The notes below the pieces were generated by a model. That model saw only the letters and a list, made by a program, of their open reading frames with translations. It did no database searches and was not told where the DNA came from. 64,000 bases of DNA from Aestuariibaculum sp. M13 (GTDB taxonomy: Bacteria > Bacteroidota > Bacteroidia > Flavobacteriales > Flavobacteriaceae). A program made the position numbers and the translations under genes. The stretch is taken from NCBI RefSeq assembly GCF_024723255.1, contig NZ_JANIAC010000005.1, forward strand, positions 1 through 64,000, written 5' to 3'. Each line of letters opens with the position of its first letter. Within the stretch, counting starts at the first letter, position 1. This document shows positions 1 through 11,198 of this stretch, piece by piece.

Positions 1-16
1 CAACAACCTAAAATTT

Positions 17-124
<108 letters not shown>

Positions 125-127
125 TTG

Positions 128-163
128 ATCCTCAGTCTTATAGAATAGACTGAGGATTTTTTA
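128..163 (+). terminator. Intrinsic terminator after 5S rRNA
   Basis: A perfect 11-bp stem (128-138 pairs with 147-157) has an 8-nt loop and is followed by a run of T. It sits directly behind the 5S gene and ends the rRNA operon, although tRNA-Lys follows within 50 bases and may be read through or have its own promoter. Confidence 0.88.
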
Positions 164-203
164 TTATATGCCTTGTGTAATGACAGATATGCAAGCTATG
201 AAA

Positions 204-276
204 GACTAGGTAGCTCAGCTGGTAGAGCATAACACTTTTAATGTTAGGGTCCTGGGTTCGAACCCCAGCCTGGTCA
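204..276 (+). tRNA. tRNA-Lys (anticodon TTT)
   Basis: A complete cloverleaf can be drawn by hand. The acceptor stem GACTAGG (204-210) pairs with CCTGGTC (269-275). The D arm is GCTC/GAGC. The anticodon stem is TAACA/TGTTA (230-234 and 242-246) around loop CTTTTAA, with anticodon TTT at 237-239. The T arm is CTGGG/CCCAG around TTCGAAC. The discriminator base is A276 and the 3' CCA is not encoded, so it must be added after transcription. The gene lies 80 bases behind the 5S rRNA and is followed by a terminator. Confidence 0.97.
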
Positions 277-292
277 CAAAACTTCAAATAAC

Positions 293-330
293 AAAAGCCT
301 TTATCATTATCGATAAAGGCTTTTTTGTTT
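293..330. terminator. Bidirectional terminator between tRNA-Lys and DUF4412-like gene
   Basis: A 13-bp perfect stem (293-305 with 312-324) closes a 6-nt loop and is followed by T6 on the plus strand; the A run on the 5' side gives a T tract on the minus strand as well. It separates the plus-strand tRNA from the minus-strand gene that ends at 338 and can serve both. Confidence 0.88.
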
Positions 331-337
331 TAGAGAA

Positions 338-2002
338 TTAATTTTTACCAGTAAACATATCTACTACTTGATAATCACTTTTTTTGATTTCTGTTTTTTC
401 TCGTTTTAGTGATTTACCTATAATTGTTGTATTGTTTTTTGATTTCTTTTTGTCTACAAGTTGTATTTCTGTAATGAAACCATCACTAAATTGTTTTAAT
501 ATTCTGGGATCTATTTCGTAGAGGTCTGAAGACTGTGTTGTATTAAAGCTTAGAAAATTACTTAATTTAACTGGTGCTTCTGTGGTGTGATATACGGTTA
601 TAATATATCTGTCGTCCTCCATTTTACTTCCCATACAGTTAAATCCCATTACAGTTTTATTTGGTAAAGCTGTCATTTTATAAGTTGGTTTATTGCTTTC
701 TTTTTTAGTATCTGGTATAGGAAATAATTGAAGTATTGTATTTTCTTGTACTTCAGTTAGCATAATCATTGTCTTTAAGTTTGAGTCAAAAATCATAGTA
801 GATGTACCCATGTCTTTAGATTTATTATCTGTTATTTGGCTAGCTTGATAATTGAGTCCTTGTTTAATTAAAAAGACCATGTTTATTTCTTCTTTTTTAT
901 TAGATTCTATGATCATATTTGTTTCGTACTTCCAATCAAACTCATATGAATCGGGTAAATCTTTTACAGTAACTTTATGATTGTTGAGCGTTTGTTGATT
1001 GGATTTAACCATACCTTTTGAGTTATTTGTGTTGTAATTATCTTCATATATTTCATTTTTTTCAAATGATTCTCCTCTTACGATATTACCCATTACGCCT
1101 TCCATAAGACCTTGGCCGGCCATTTTAACTTCTCTAGCTTCTGGAAGATTTACTTCAACGGCACTGTAGTTGTAGTTTAGTAAGCTTTCTCCAGGAGATC
1201 GTGAAGCCATATTTACAGGATTTGTAGACTGATTTACTGTTGATATTTTATTATATATTTCTACAAGTCTGTCCTGGTCATCAAAAAGCACATAACTGCC
1301 GTCATAGCCAGGTTCATTTAAGAAGGTGAACTTGGTATAATTTTTTCCATTGAAACTCTGTTTAGACTCTTTAAAATCGCTGTATCTAAAATTTTCAGGT
1401 TTATAAATAAAAGCAAATTCTACAATGCCGTTGAATGGGTTTGCCGTCATACCTAAACCTTGTTGTTTTTGAAGCTGTGCCAAAAAAGGTTCAGGAGGGA
1501 GTTTATAAGCATCAATTATCATAGTTGGTACCATCATACCTTGACTTTGTAAGGCTATAATAGAACTTTTGGTATATTCCCCATTATTGCTGGTATATAT
1601 AAAACCTTCACTGTCTATGAATCCGGGTTGCGATTGTTTCGGATTGTCTAATCTTACAGCAATTGTATTTGCGTCGAAATATTGAGTTTGATTAAGATTG
1701 CCATTCTCGTGCATTTTTATAATAACATCTTCTTTAAAGAATTTCTTTTTGTCTTTGGTATGTATCGCAAAAGCTTCGTTATTTGATGTTGTCTTTTGTG
1801 AATCGCTGTCTGTTTTATTAGATCCAGTGATGCCATCAATGGTATTTTCTGTTTTTTCAGTAACTACTTCATCGGTTTTTTTTAGGACAGTCCGTTCTAC
1901 GGCCTGTTGAGCTTTTTCTTTTAATTTTTTTAAGAGTTGTGCTTCTGATGAATAGCTCATAAAAAGCATTATACTTAAGAAAAAGGTGAATCTTGATTTC
2001 AT
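338..2002 (-). CDS. Exported DUF4412-like protein
   Basis: This 554-residue protein starts with a signal peptide (about residues 1-21, ending near SSEA-Q). A short charged, helix-prone stretch follows (LLKKLKEKAQQAVERTV), then a low-complexity S/T/K/D linker to about residue 75. The second half, roughly 340-500, resembles DUF4412, a domain of unknown function common in Bacteroidetes exported proteins; it contains the segments MVFLIKQG, MIFDSNLKTMIML and MGFNCMGSKMEDD. An envelope or periplasmic location is inferred. The gene stands alone between the tRNA-Lys terminator and the region upstream of the hybrid regulator, and I see no functional link to either. The start is a normal ATG followed by K and R residues. 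No enzymatic motif is visible. Confidence 0.7.
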   Translation of the reverse strand: MKSRFTFFLSIMLFMSYSSEAQLLKKLKEKAQQAVERTVLKKTDEVVTEKTENTIDGITGSNKTDSDSQKTTSNNEAFAIHTKDKKKFFKEDVIIKMHENGNLNQTQYFDANTIAVRLDNPKQSQPGFIDSEGFIYTSNNGEYTKSSIIALQSQGMMVPTMIIDAYKLPPEPFLAQLQKQQGLGMTANPFNGIVEFAFIYKPENFRYSDFKESKQSFNGKNYTKFTFLNEPGYDGSYVLFDDQDRLVEIYNKISTVNQSTNPVNMASRSPGESLLNYNYSAVEVNLPEAREVKMAGQGLMEGVMGNIVRGESFEKNEIYEDNYNTNNSKGMVKSNQQTLNNHKVTVKDLPDSYEFDWKYETNMIIESNKKEEINMVFLIKQGLNYQASQITDNKSKDMGTSTMIFDSNLKTMIMLTEVQENTILQLFPIPDTKKESNKPTYKMTALPNKTVMGFNCMGSKMEDDRYIITVYHTTEAPVKLSNFLSFNTTQSSDLYEIDPRILKQFSDGFITEIQLVDKKKSKNNTTIIGKSLKREKTEIKKSDYQVVDMFTGKN

Positions 2003-2092
2003 GATTGAGCGAATTAAAAAAAGAGAATAATTCCAAATTTTATATTTTCATTATTCTCTTTTTACCCTGATTAATAGCTTCTTTATATATTT

Positions 2093-2329
2093 TTAAGTGT
2101 CCTTATCGATTTTTACAGATTTTAAAACCTTGTTGTCAAGCATAATATTAAGTATATATTGTCCCTTATTTAGGTGATCAATACTTAAGTAGATAGTTTG
2201 ATTATCTTCTTTTTTTATGTCATCAGTTTTGAACATTTGGTTCTTAGGGTAGGGAGATAAATAACTGATTGTATTTTTTGTTGCTTGTTGTAAAATTATA
2301 GAAGAAGTAGAAATGGCTATAGCACGTAT
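2093..2329 (-). pseudogene. Small coding remnant or start-less ORF with exported-protein-like C-terminus
   Basis: The minus-strand frame is open from 2380 to the TAA at 2093-2095 but has no ATG, GTG or TTG before an internal ATG at 2234-2236, which would give only 47 residues. Upstream of it the frame reads as a short hydrophobic segment (IRAIAISTSSIIL) followed by QQATKN and ISYLSPYPKNQMF. The C-terminal part (NQTIYLSIDHLNKGQYILN, then LDNKVLKSVKI) resembles the beta-strand pattern of small secreted or T9SS-sorted proteins of Flavobacteriaceae. The codon at 2327-2329 is ATA where an ATG would give a plausible signal peptide. Either the start has been lost by mutation or a short form is made. 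The rest of 2003-2380 holds no recognisable gene. Confidence 0.35.
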
Positions 2330-2380
2330 GTAACAGAAGATATGATAAATGTAACAAGGTATATAAAATGTTAACTTTAA

Positions 2381-5300
2381 CTATTTCGAGCAGTATTCTG
2401 AAGGTGTTTGGTTGTGCTTTTCTTTGAAACATTTAATAAAATAAGATGGTGTATTGAAGCCCACCTGATAGGCAATCTCAGAAACTGTTAAGTCTGATGT
2501 GGTTAATAGTTTTTCTGCAAGCTTAAGCCGTTCTGATCTAATGAACTCAGTCGTTGTTAATCCGGTTAAGGCTTTTAATTTTCGGTGTAACTGCATGCGA
2601 CTCATGAGCATTTTTTTGCTAAAATCTTCCGAATTAAATTGACTATCAGTTATATGTTCATTTAAAACCTCCTGAATTTTATTAAAAAATTGTTGATCAA
2701 CACCGGTTACGGCAATTTCATTCAGCTCAAAATTTTGACTGTAGCGTTGTTGCAGTTTTTGTCTGGATTCAACAAGATTACCGACCTTGATTTTTAGTTT
2801 TTCGCTATGAAAAGGTTTTTCAATATAATCATCGGCACCGGTTTTTAGACCTTCAATTTCAAAAGTGGTTCCACTTTTAGCCGTTAATAATACGATTGGA
2901 ATATGATTGGTACGCTCGTCTTGTTTTAATGTCTTGCATAGAATTACACCATCGGTTTTTGGCATCATGACGTCACTAATAATGATATCTGGAATAATTT
3001 TTAAGGCTTTTTTTATGCCTAGTTCGCCATTTTCGGCTTCTTCAATAGTGTAATCGTCTCGAAAAATAGAGTTAAGAAATATTCGAATGTCTTCATCATC
3101 TTCTACAATTAACATTAAAGGTTTCTCATTATTTTTTAAATTTTCCGATTGATTTTGTTCTTCTAAATCATCAAAGGTATTAGGAACAGGCTTGTTTGCA
3201 ATTTCGTTAGCATTAAAGAAGGAACGTGCAATAGGAAGCGTTACTGTAAACTGAATGTCGTCTTCGTTTAATGTATGTGCTACAATATTACCATGTGATA
3301 AAACCGTAAGTTCTTTAACCAAAGATAACCCTATACCAACACCATCGGATGTTTTATTATCCTGGTAATAACGCTGAAATAGTTTACTTATATTTTCACT
3401 GGATATAGTATTGCCATTATTAACTACTGTTATGATAATTTCTCCTTGCTGTTGACTGACATGGAAAGAAACTATTCCATTTTCAGGAGCATATTTTATA
3501 GCATTAGCAAGTAAGTTGGTTACAATTTTTTCAACCACATCCTTATCGAACCAGGCTTCGCGAATTGGAGGAATATTATAAGTGAAGTCTATATTTTTTT
3601 CTTCCGCTTTAAATTGAAAGCCTTTTACTAACTGCCTTAAGAATAATCCCAAATTATCCTCACTAACAGATAGCGTTAGGTTTCCCGTTTCTAATTTAGA
3701 TAAATCGAGTAATTGATTCACAAGGTTTAAAAGACGCTTGGAGTTTCTTTGTACCAGTTTTAATTCATTTTTATCTGTATCAGAAAGTTTGGGGTTATTG
3801 AGTTGTTTTTCAACAGGCCCGGTAATTAATGTGAGTGGTGTTCTGAATTCGTGAGAAATGTTGGTGTAAAGTTTGGTTTTAAAACTATCAAGTTGTTTTA
3901 AGCGTTCGGTTTCGTCGTGCTCAAATTGCAATTGCATTTTAATATGCCATCGCCATTTTAGATAACTATAGACTAAATAACTTATGATAAGGAACAGTAA
4001 AATATATAATATGACAGCCATAGTACTGAAATACCAGGGCTGTTGAATTGTAAAAGTGTAAGTGGCGGGTGTATTGTTCCAAACGCCATCATAATTACAG
4101 GAAATTACCTTAAAAGTATATTTGTTTGGGGGAAGATTGGTGTAGTGGGCAGTATTGTTATTGCCAGATGTTATCCAGTTTTCGTCATGATTAACCAGTT
4201 GGTATTTATATTGGTTTCGTTTTGGTTGTGAAAAGTGAAGACTTGAAAAGCTAAAGGTTATTGTGTTTTCCTTGTAGTTTAAATTTAAGCTGGATTCTAA
4301 TTCTCTTGGTTTTGAGAAAACTTCAAACTTTGAGATTATGGTTTTAGGTTTTATGGTGTTAAAAGTAAGTTGTTCGGGATGAAACCAGTTGATACCTTCC
4401 AAACCACCAAAATATAACGTGTTATTCTGGTCTCTGTAATATGCACCTGTATTGAATTCTTTGGCTTGTAAACCATCATAAACACTAAAGTTTTCGAAAT
4501 TTATGTGATTAAATTTACTAATACCATTGTTGGTACTGAGCCATAGATTTTTATTATTATCAGGGAGTATGCCGTAAACGACATCATTGGGTAAACCATT
4601 TTGAGTTGTGTAGGTTTCAGTCGTGTTTTTTTCAATATCATAAACCTTAAGTCCATTTCCGTTTGTTCCAATCCATAAGGTGTTATTGTCGTAATAAAGC
4701 GATTTAATTTTGTCGTTTATAGTTTCAATTTTATCAATCGTTTCTGTAGAAGTATTTAACTTAAAAAGGCCGTTATCATCTGTTCCAATCCAAATATCGT
4801 TATGGTTTCCAGTAACCAAAGCTCTAATATTATTAGTAATTAAATCGGAATTATCAGTATTATATTCCTTTATAATCCCTTTGTTTTTATCGAAAAGGAT
4901 AACACCATGGCGCTCTGTGCACAACCATGCCTGGAAGTCTGTTGTTTGAATAATTCGCCAAACAGTATGGTTTTTTAACTCAGGAAAATATTTAAAGGTA
5001 CCATTGGTATCAAGAATATTTAATCCATAGCCTTGATGACCAATCCATAAGTCATTATTAATAAAGCAGGTGCTTATAATTCGATTACTGGCTATATTAG
5101 AATTTTCTGTGGTATAGGTTTGATAAGTTTCCTTTTTTAAATCGACAACGGTGAGCCCTTTTCCGGATGTTCCTATCCAAATATTGTTTTGACGATCTGT
5201 GGTGATACAGCGTACCATGTCGACATTTACCGATTTAGGAACCTGATTATTGGTTAAAATATTAAACTTTATAAGATGCGCATCGTAATAACTGGCTCCA

Positions 5301-6310
5301 GTACCATCAGAGCCGAACCAAATGGTTTCTGTGGAGTCTTCGTATAGAGAAAGCATATCATTATAATGAATGGCAAATGGGTTGTTTTTGTTGGCTTTAA
5401 AATTTTTAACGGTGTTGGTTTTAAAATCTATTAAATAAACACCGTTACCATATGTAGCAATCCATAACCTGGACTTACTGTCTATTAATAAATCTTCAAT
5501 ATTCAAATTTCCGGGAATATGGTTGTTTTCATATTTAAGGAAGGATTGAGAATCTTTTGGTTTGTAAAATAAACCATTACCAAAAGAACCTAACCAAAAA
5601 GTTTCATCCTGTCCTTTTTCAAGGGTACTGTAATTTGTTATTTCTAAATTTTCGACAGGAATGGTTTTATAATCGTTGTTTTTACCAATATGCAAAACAA
5701 TTCCAGAGCCGGTGGCTACTAGCTTATTATCATCTTCTAAAAAGTGGTAAATGGTTCTGTTTTTATCTTCGTCATGAAGTAATTGAATAGTGTCCTTGGT
5801 ATGAGCATCAATTTTAAAAACCCCTTTATTGTAGGTTCCTATATATAGATTATACTGTTTATCCTGAAATATGTTACTAACATCAAACTTAAGTTTTATG
5901 TGTTTGAAATCGTCAGTTTTAGGCTGATACAATTCTAGTTTTCCCGAATGCGTAATAATCCAAAGTCTATTCTGTTTATCAATATAAACTTTACCAAGTT
6001 TGCTGAAAGTAGATCGGGTAATGTCTTCAAACTGTTTATCGTAATGCTTAAAATCTCGTCCGTTATACCTGTTTAATCCATCCTGGGTGGCGAGCCATAA
6101 ATAGCCAATACTATCCTGGGCTATGCTAATTACACTGTTTTGTGATAATCCGTCATTAATAGTTAAGGTTTTAAAAGAGAATTGTTTTTGAGGTGTAAAG
6201 GTGTCTGATTGAACTATGGAAATTTCTTGTGCATATAACGACATGCAACAGTAAATTGCAAAATGCATCCATAAGGTATTTGTAATTATTTTTTTGAAGT
6301 AAGCCACCAA
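2381..6310 (-). CDS. Hybrid two-component system protein (propeller sensor, histidine kinase, receiver, AraC-type HTH)
   Basis: One 1309-residue polypeptide carries a complete phosphorelay. After a signal-like N-terminus there are about a dozen Reg_prop propeller repeats (residues about 45-650, with motifs such as LWIGTNGNGL). A Y_Y_Y domain and a single membrane helix (about 759-784) follow. Then come a HisKA domain with phospho-acceptor His820 (ISHEFRTPLT), a HATPase domain (about 920-1030), a receiver with Asp1113 (IISDVMMPK) and a C-terminal AraC-type HTH (about 1205-1309). Such proteins sense oligosaccharides in the periplasm and switch on polysaccharide-utilisation genes. No SusC/SusD or glycoside hydrolase lies within this window, so the target is unknown. 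The start as given is TTG, followed at once by GTG; an ATG at 6268 is the alternative but gives a poorer signal sequence. Confidence 0.9.
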   Translation of the reverse strand: MVAYFKKIITNTLWMHFAIYCCMSLYAQEISIVQSDTFTPQKQFSFKTLTINDGLSQNSVISIAQDSIGYLWLATQDGLNRYNGRDFKHYDKQFEDITRSTFSKLGKVYIDKQNRLWIITHSGKLELYQPKTDDFKHIKLKFDVSNIFQDKQYNLYIGTYNKGVFKIDAHTKDTIQLLHDEDKNRTIYHFLEDDNKLVATGSGIVLHIGKNNDYKTIPVENLEITNYSTLEKGQDETFWLGSFGNGLFYKPKDSQSFLKYENNHIPGNLNIEDLLIDSKSRLWIATYGNGVYLIDFKTNTVKNFKANKNNPFAIHYNDMLSLYEDSTETIWFGSDGTGASYYDAHLIKFNILTNNQVPKSVNVDMVRCITTDRQNNIWIGTSGKGLTVVDLKKETYQTYTTENSNIASNRIISTCFINNDLWIGHQGYGLNILDTNGTFKYFPELKNHTVWRIIQTTDFQAWLCTERHGVILFDKNKGIIKEYNTDNSDLITNNIRALVTGNHNDIWIGTDDNGLFKLNTSTETIDKIETINDKIKSLYYDNNTLWIGTNGNGLKVYDIEKNTTETYTTQNGLPNDVVYGILPDNNKNLWLSTNNGISKFNHINFENFSVYDGLQAKEFNTGAYYRDQNNTLYFGGLEGINWFHPEQLTFNTIKPKTIISKFEVFSKPRELESSLNLNYKENTITFSFSSLHFSQPKRNQYKYQLVNHDENWITSGNNNTAHYTNLPPNKYTFKVISCNYDGVWNNTPATYTFTIQQPWYFSTMAVILYILLFLIISYLVYSYLKWRWHIKMQLQFEHDETERLKQLDSFKTKLYTNISHEFRTPLTLITGPVEKQLNNPKLSDTDKNELKLVQRNSKRLLNLVNQLLDLSKLETGNLTLSVSEDNLGLFLRQLVKGFQFKAEEKNIDFTYNIPPIREAWFDKDVVEKIVTNLLANAIKYAPENGIVSFHVSQQQGEIIITVVNNGNTISSENISKLFQRYYQDNKTSDGVGIGLSLVKELTVLSHGNIVAHTLNEDDIQFTVTLPIARSFFNANEIANKPVPNTFDDLEEQNQSENLKNNEKPLMLIVEDDEDIRIFLNSIFRDDYTIEEAENGELGIKKALKIIPDIIISDVMMPKTDGVILCKTLKQDERTNHIPIVLLTAKSGTTFEIEGLKTGADDYIEKPFHSEKLKIKVGNLVESRQKLQQRYSQNFELNEIAVTGVDQQFFNKIQEVLNEHITDSQFNSEDFSKKMLMSRMQLHRKLKALTGLTTTEFIRSERLKLAEKLLTTSDLTVSEIAYQVGFNTPSYFIKCFKEKHNQTPSEYCSK

Positions 6311-6458
6311 ACTTATGTAAGAGTTTTATGAAACAAGACTTACACCAATATAATGAATTTTAATAACTTATTTAATTATAGTAGTTTAGATATTAGTGGT
6401 TATAGATTAAATATTGTAAGTATTTTTTTAATTGATTAATTTGATTAAATTACAAACT

Positions 6459-6962
6459 ATGAATGGCTTAATAGAATCTACTTTAAAAACTCTTGAAAAA
6501 ACAGAAATTATTCTGGATAGTTTAACTAATGAACAATTAAGAGACACATCAATACCCCCTTATTTTTCATCTATAGGAACCCATATCAGGCACATATTGG
6601 ATTTTTATGACTGTATTTTTAATTTGAATACAGATAATAAAATTGATTTAACCGCCCGAAGTAGAAATAAAAAAGTAGAGCAGGACTGTTTAGAAGCTAA
6701 AGCGTACCTGAAATTATTGATAAACAATTTAAATACGTTTAACAACCATATAAGTAAAACTGTTTTGGTAACAGATGATTTAGGGCAGGGAAAGATAGAA
6801 ATCCCCTATACCATAGGGGCATTATTATCGCAGGCCAACAGTCACACCATTCACCATTATGCAATTATAAACTATATTTTAAGCGGATTAGAAATATCTA
6901 TTACCGATTTAGATTTCGGGTATAACCCAACAACACCTAAACCAGTATCTTTTTCTAAATAA
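6459..6962 (+). CDS. DinB-like metal-binding protein
   Basis: The 167-residue protein has the four-helix DinB/YfiT pattern. A histidine in GTHIRHILDFYD and a pair in NSHTIHHYAIINY are the expected metal ligands of that superfamily. Members include metal-dependent thiol transferases and damage-induced proteins, so the substrate cannot be told. I placed the start at the ATG at 6459; an in-frame TTG at 6432 would add nine residues that do not look like part of the fold. The gene is divergent from the hybrid regulator and ends five bases from the convergent DUF6095 gene. A short hairpin (6962-6968 with 6979-6985) overlaps both 3' ends. Confidence 0.75.
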   Translation: MNGLIESTLKTLEKTEIILDSLTNEQLRDTSIPPYFSSIGTHIRHILDFYDCIFNLNTDNKIDLTARSRNKKVEQDCLEAKAYLKLLINNLNTFNNHISKTVLVTDDLGQGKIEIPYTIGALLSQANSHTIHHYAIINYILSGLEISITDLDFGYNPTTPKPVSFSK

Positions 6963-6967
6963 GTATG

Positions 6968-7201
6968 TTATTTTTTAAACATACTGGACATAATAATTTT
7001 AATGCCTTTAAATACCAAAAAGACAGCCATAGCACAAATAAGACTAGCAATAATTAACAAAGGAAGATAAAGGGAGTTTTCCTTGTCTGATAGAGCAAAT
7101 GTTAATAAAACAGGCCCCATAAAAAGGCTCAATAAAGCAAATACTAATAATTTAATACCTCTGAATAATACTTTTTTATCTGTTCTGTTAGTTTCTTCCA
7201 T
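6968..7201 (-). CDS. DUF6095 family small membrane protein
   Basis: The 77-residue protein has two membrane helices (about 13-33 and 44-66), a charged N-terminus and a basic C-terminus, as seen in the DUF6095 family of Flavobacteriaceae. Its function is unknown. The ATG overlaps the end of murQ by 14 bases, so the two are translationally linked. The same pairing with murQ is what I recall from related genomes, which suggests a link to cell-wall sugar recycling or simply a conserved operon. Confidence 0.75.
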   Translation of the reverse strand: MEETNRTDKKVLFRGIKLLVFALLSLFMGPVLLTFALSDKENSLYLPLLIIASLICAMAVFLVFKGIKIIMSSMFKK

Positions 7202-8009
7202 TGTTGTAGTTTTTTATAGCTGTGCGTACGTTTTTATATGTGTTTAATAAAGTTTTGGCTTCGTCTTCAGAAATATTGAGTTCGGCCATAATCATTTTGG
7301 TACCCCGGTCAACCAGCTTATTGTTGCTTAATTGCATATCAACCATCTTATTACCTTTAATATGTCCTAATTGAATCATGGTAGAGGTTGTAATCATGTT
7401 TAGAACAAGCTTTTGAGCTGTACCTGCTTTCATTCTAGAACTTCCGGTAACGAACTCAGGGCCTACAATTACTTCAATAGGGAATTGAGCAGTTTGCGAT
7501 AACGGGCTATTGGCATTACAGGTAATACAACCTGTTATAATATTATTTTTGTTACAGGCTTTAAGTGCTGAAATCACATAAGGTGTGGTTCCTGATGCCG
7601 CAATGCCCACCACAACATCTTTATCTGAAATAGTATAAGCTTGCAAATCTTCCCAGCCTTGAGTTTGAGAATCTTCAGCGAATTCAACGGCTTTTCTAAT
7701 AGCTGTATCTCCTCCTGCGATAAGACCAATAACCAAATCGTGAGAAACTCCAAAAGTAGGTGGACATTCCGAGGCATCTAAAATACCTAGTCGCCCGCTG
7801 GTTCCGGCTCCAATGTAAAATAATCGGCCACCCTGCTTCAGTTTCTCGACAATTACCGTTACGAGGTTTTCAATTTCAGGAAGGGCATTTTCAACAGCAT
7901 TAGGTACTGTTTTATCTTCCTTATTAATGTTGCTTAACAGTTCCTCTATACTCATTTTTTCTAAATGATTGTAATTGGAATCCTGTTCGGTTGTTTTAGT
8001 AAAACTCAT
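7188..8009 (-). CDS. murQ: N-acetylmuramic acid 6-phosphate etherase
   Basis: MurQ cleaves the lactyl ether of MurNAc 6-phosphate to give GlcNAc 6-phosphate and D-lactate, a cytoplasmic step of peptidoglycan recycling. The SIS fold is clear: GRLFYIGAGTSGRLGILDASE is the sugar-phosphate loop with the family signature, and GPEFVTGSSRMKAGTAQK is the second conserved block. The protein is 273 residues from the ATG at 8009, slightly shorter than enzymes of about 300 because the C-terminal helical tail is brief. A GTG at 8024 lies in frame upstream, but the residues it adds (YFWC) are not conserved-looking. The downstream partner is DUF6095. Confidence 0.95.
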   Translation of the reverse strand: MSFTKTTEQDSNYNHLEKMSIEELLSNINKEDKTVPNAVENALPEIENLVTVIVEKLKQGGRLFYIGAGTSGRLGILDASECPPTFGVSHDLVIGLIAGGDTAIRKAVEFAEDSQTQGWEDLQAYTISDKDVVVGIAASGTTPYVISALKACNKNNIITGCITCNANSPLSQTAQFPIEVIVGPEFVTGSSRMKAGTAQKLVLNMITTSTMIQLGHIKGNKMVDMQLSNNKLVDRGTKMIMAELNISEDEAKTLLNTYKNVRTAIKNYNNGRN

Positions 8010-8090
8010 GCACCAAAAATACACTTTTTTTTATTTTAACATTTTAAATTCACTTGTAGTTTCTGTCATTTTCTTAAGTTTAAAGAAATA

Positions 8091-8121
8091 AAAAAAGCTC
8101 CCATTTCTAGGAGCTTTTTTT
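8091..8121. terminator. Bidirectional terminator between murQ and icd
   Basis: The inverted repeat AAAAAAGCTCC / GGAGCTTTTTT has an 8-nt loop and a T run on either strand. It lies just past the icd stop on the minus strand and terminates that gene ahead of the murQ promoter region. Confidence 0.85.
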
Positions 8122-8139
8122 ATAAATGTAATAATTCAA

Positions 8140-10377
<2,238 letters not shown>

Positions 10378-10553
10378 TTAGTTTAATGAATTAGAAAAAA
10401 CTTAGGTATTTTTTTCGAGTTGCGAATATACAAAAATAGATGATTATTTATGATTAATCGTTTAAACTAAAAGGGTTCCAAGAGGAAGTTTTTAGAGAAC
10501 CTTAAAAAAGAAGGAAAGCACTACGAATTTTTTAAAGAAAAGGGCAGGTAACT

Positions 10554-10606
10554 AAAAAAACAAAAGCCATATCACTGCAGAACTTAATCTACTCTGACAT
10601 GGCTTT
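10554..10606 (-). terminator. Orphan minus-strand terminator-like hairpin
   Basis: On the minus strand, AAAGCCAT (10606-10599) pairs with ATGGCTTT (10570-10563). The loop is about 28 nt and may hold a small inner stem. A run of seven T follows (10560-10554). No gene ends here: the nearest minus-strand gene upstream, rplS, has its own terminator at 11145-11176. The hairpin may mark the 3' end of an unannotated transcript from within 10607-11140. Confidence 0.45.
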
Positions 10607-10981
10607 CTTAAAATAGCAGGACTTAATCAATTAGATTTCGCTAAATCAGTTCAAATTTTCATTAAACCTTTACAATTCAAGTGTTGCTATTTTAAATGAA
10701 ACATTTCATGTAATTTTCAAAATGTATTGACCTATTACTAAATGTTCCGAAAAATTGTTTTTCTTGATGCATTTACTTTTTACTATTCGCTACTAACGAT
10801 AAGCTTTTATAAAGCATTGTCTTGTAACAAACGCATGATTGGTTTAGAATCGTGGTTTTGTTTAGACTTTCAATTATTCAGTGTCTATTTATTTCTAAAT
10901 AGTCTTTTATAATCTCATGGTTTCTTGGTACATGCTTACACATGATACGGTAAAAACCTCAAAAAACAATTAAAAATGTGA

Positions 10982-11037
10982 ACGTTATCTTATTTAGTTT
11001 ATAACGTACAACAGGTGTTTCGCAAAGCAACCTGTTG
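10982..11037. other. Two adjacent hairpins, possible structured RNA
   Basis: ACGTTAT (10982-10988) pairs with ATAACGT (11001-11007). One base later CAACAGGT (11009-11016) pairs perfectly with ACCTGTTG (11030-11037), with further pairing inside the loop. Neither has a T tract, so they are not simple terminators. They could be part of a small RNA, a protein-binding DNA site or a repeat remnant. I see no second copy in this window. Confidence 0.4.
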
Positions 11038-11144
11038 ATTTATTATTAACTTATGCTAATATACATCAAAAAATAAAGAATTGCAATTTTTTTAACCATT
11101 TAATTATCAACTTATTATAAACACAAGTTGTGAACAATTGTTAA

Positions 11145-11176
11145 TAAAAAAAGCCTTGATATAAATCAAGGCTTTT
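11145..11176 (-). terminator. Terminator of rplS
   Basis: AAGCCTTGAT pairs with ATCAAGGCTT around a 4-nt loop (11151-11160 with 11165-11174). On the minus strand an eight-T run follows. It lies 23 bases past the rplS stop. Confidence 0.88.
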
Positions 11177-11198
11177 CGATGCTTTTAAAGGCGACAGA

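Noticed and set aside
204-276. tRNA-Lys as an integration site of a mobile element
   Set aside because: No integrase gene or second copy of the tRNA 3' end is seen in the window.
2244-2432. A 62-codon minus-strand ORF overlapping the 3' end of the hybrid regulator
   Set aside because: It lies in another frame over the regulator's end and starts inside it; the frame with protein-like composition is the one at 2093-2329.
2381-6310. Polysaccharide-utilisation locus around the hybrid regulator
   Set aside because: No SusC/SusD pair, glycoside hydrolase, lyase or sulfatase gene is present within the window.
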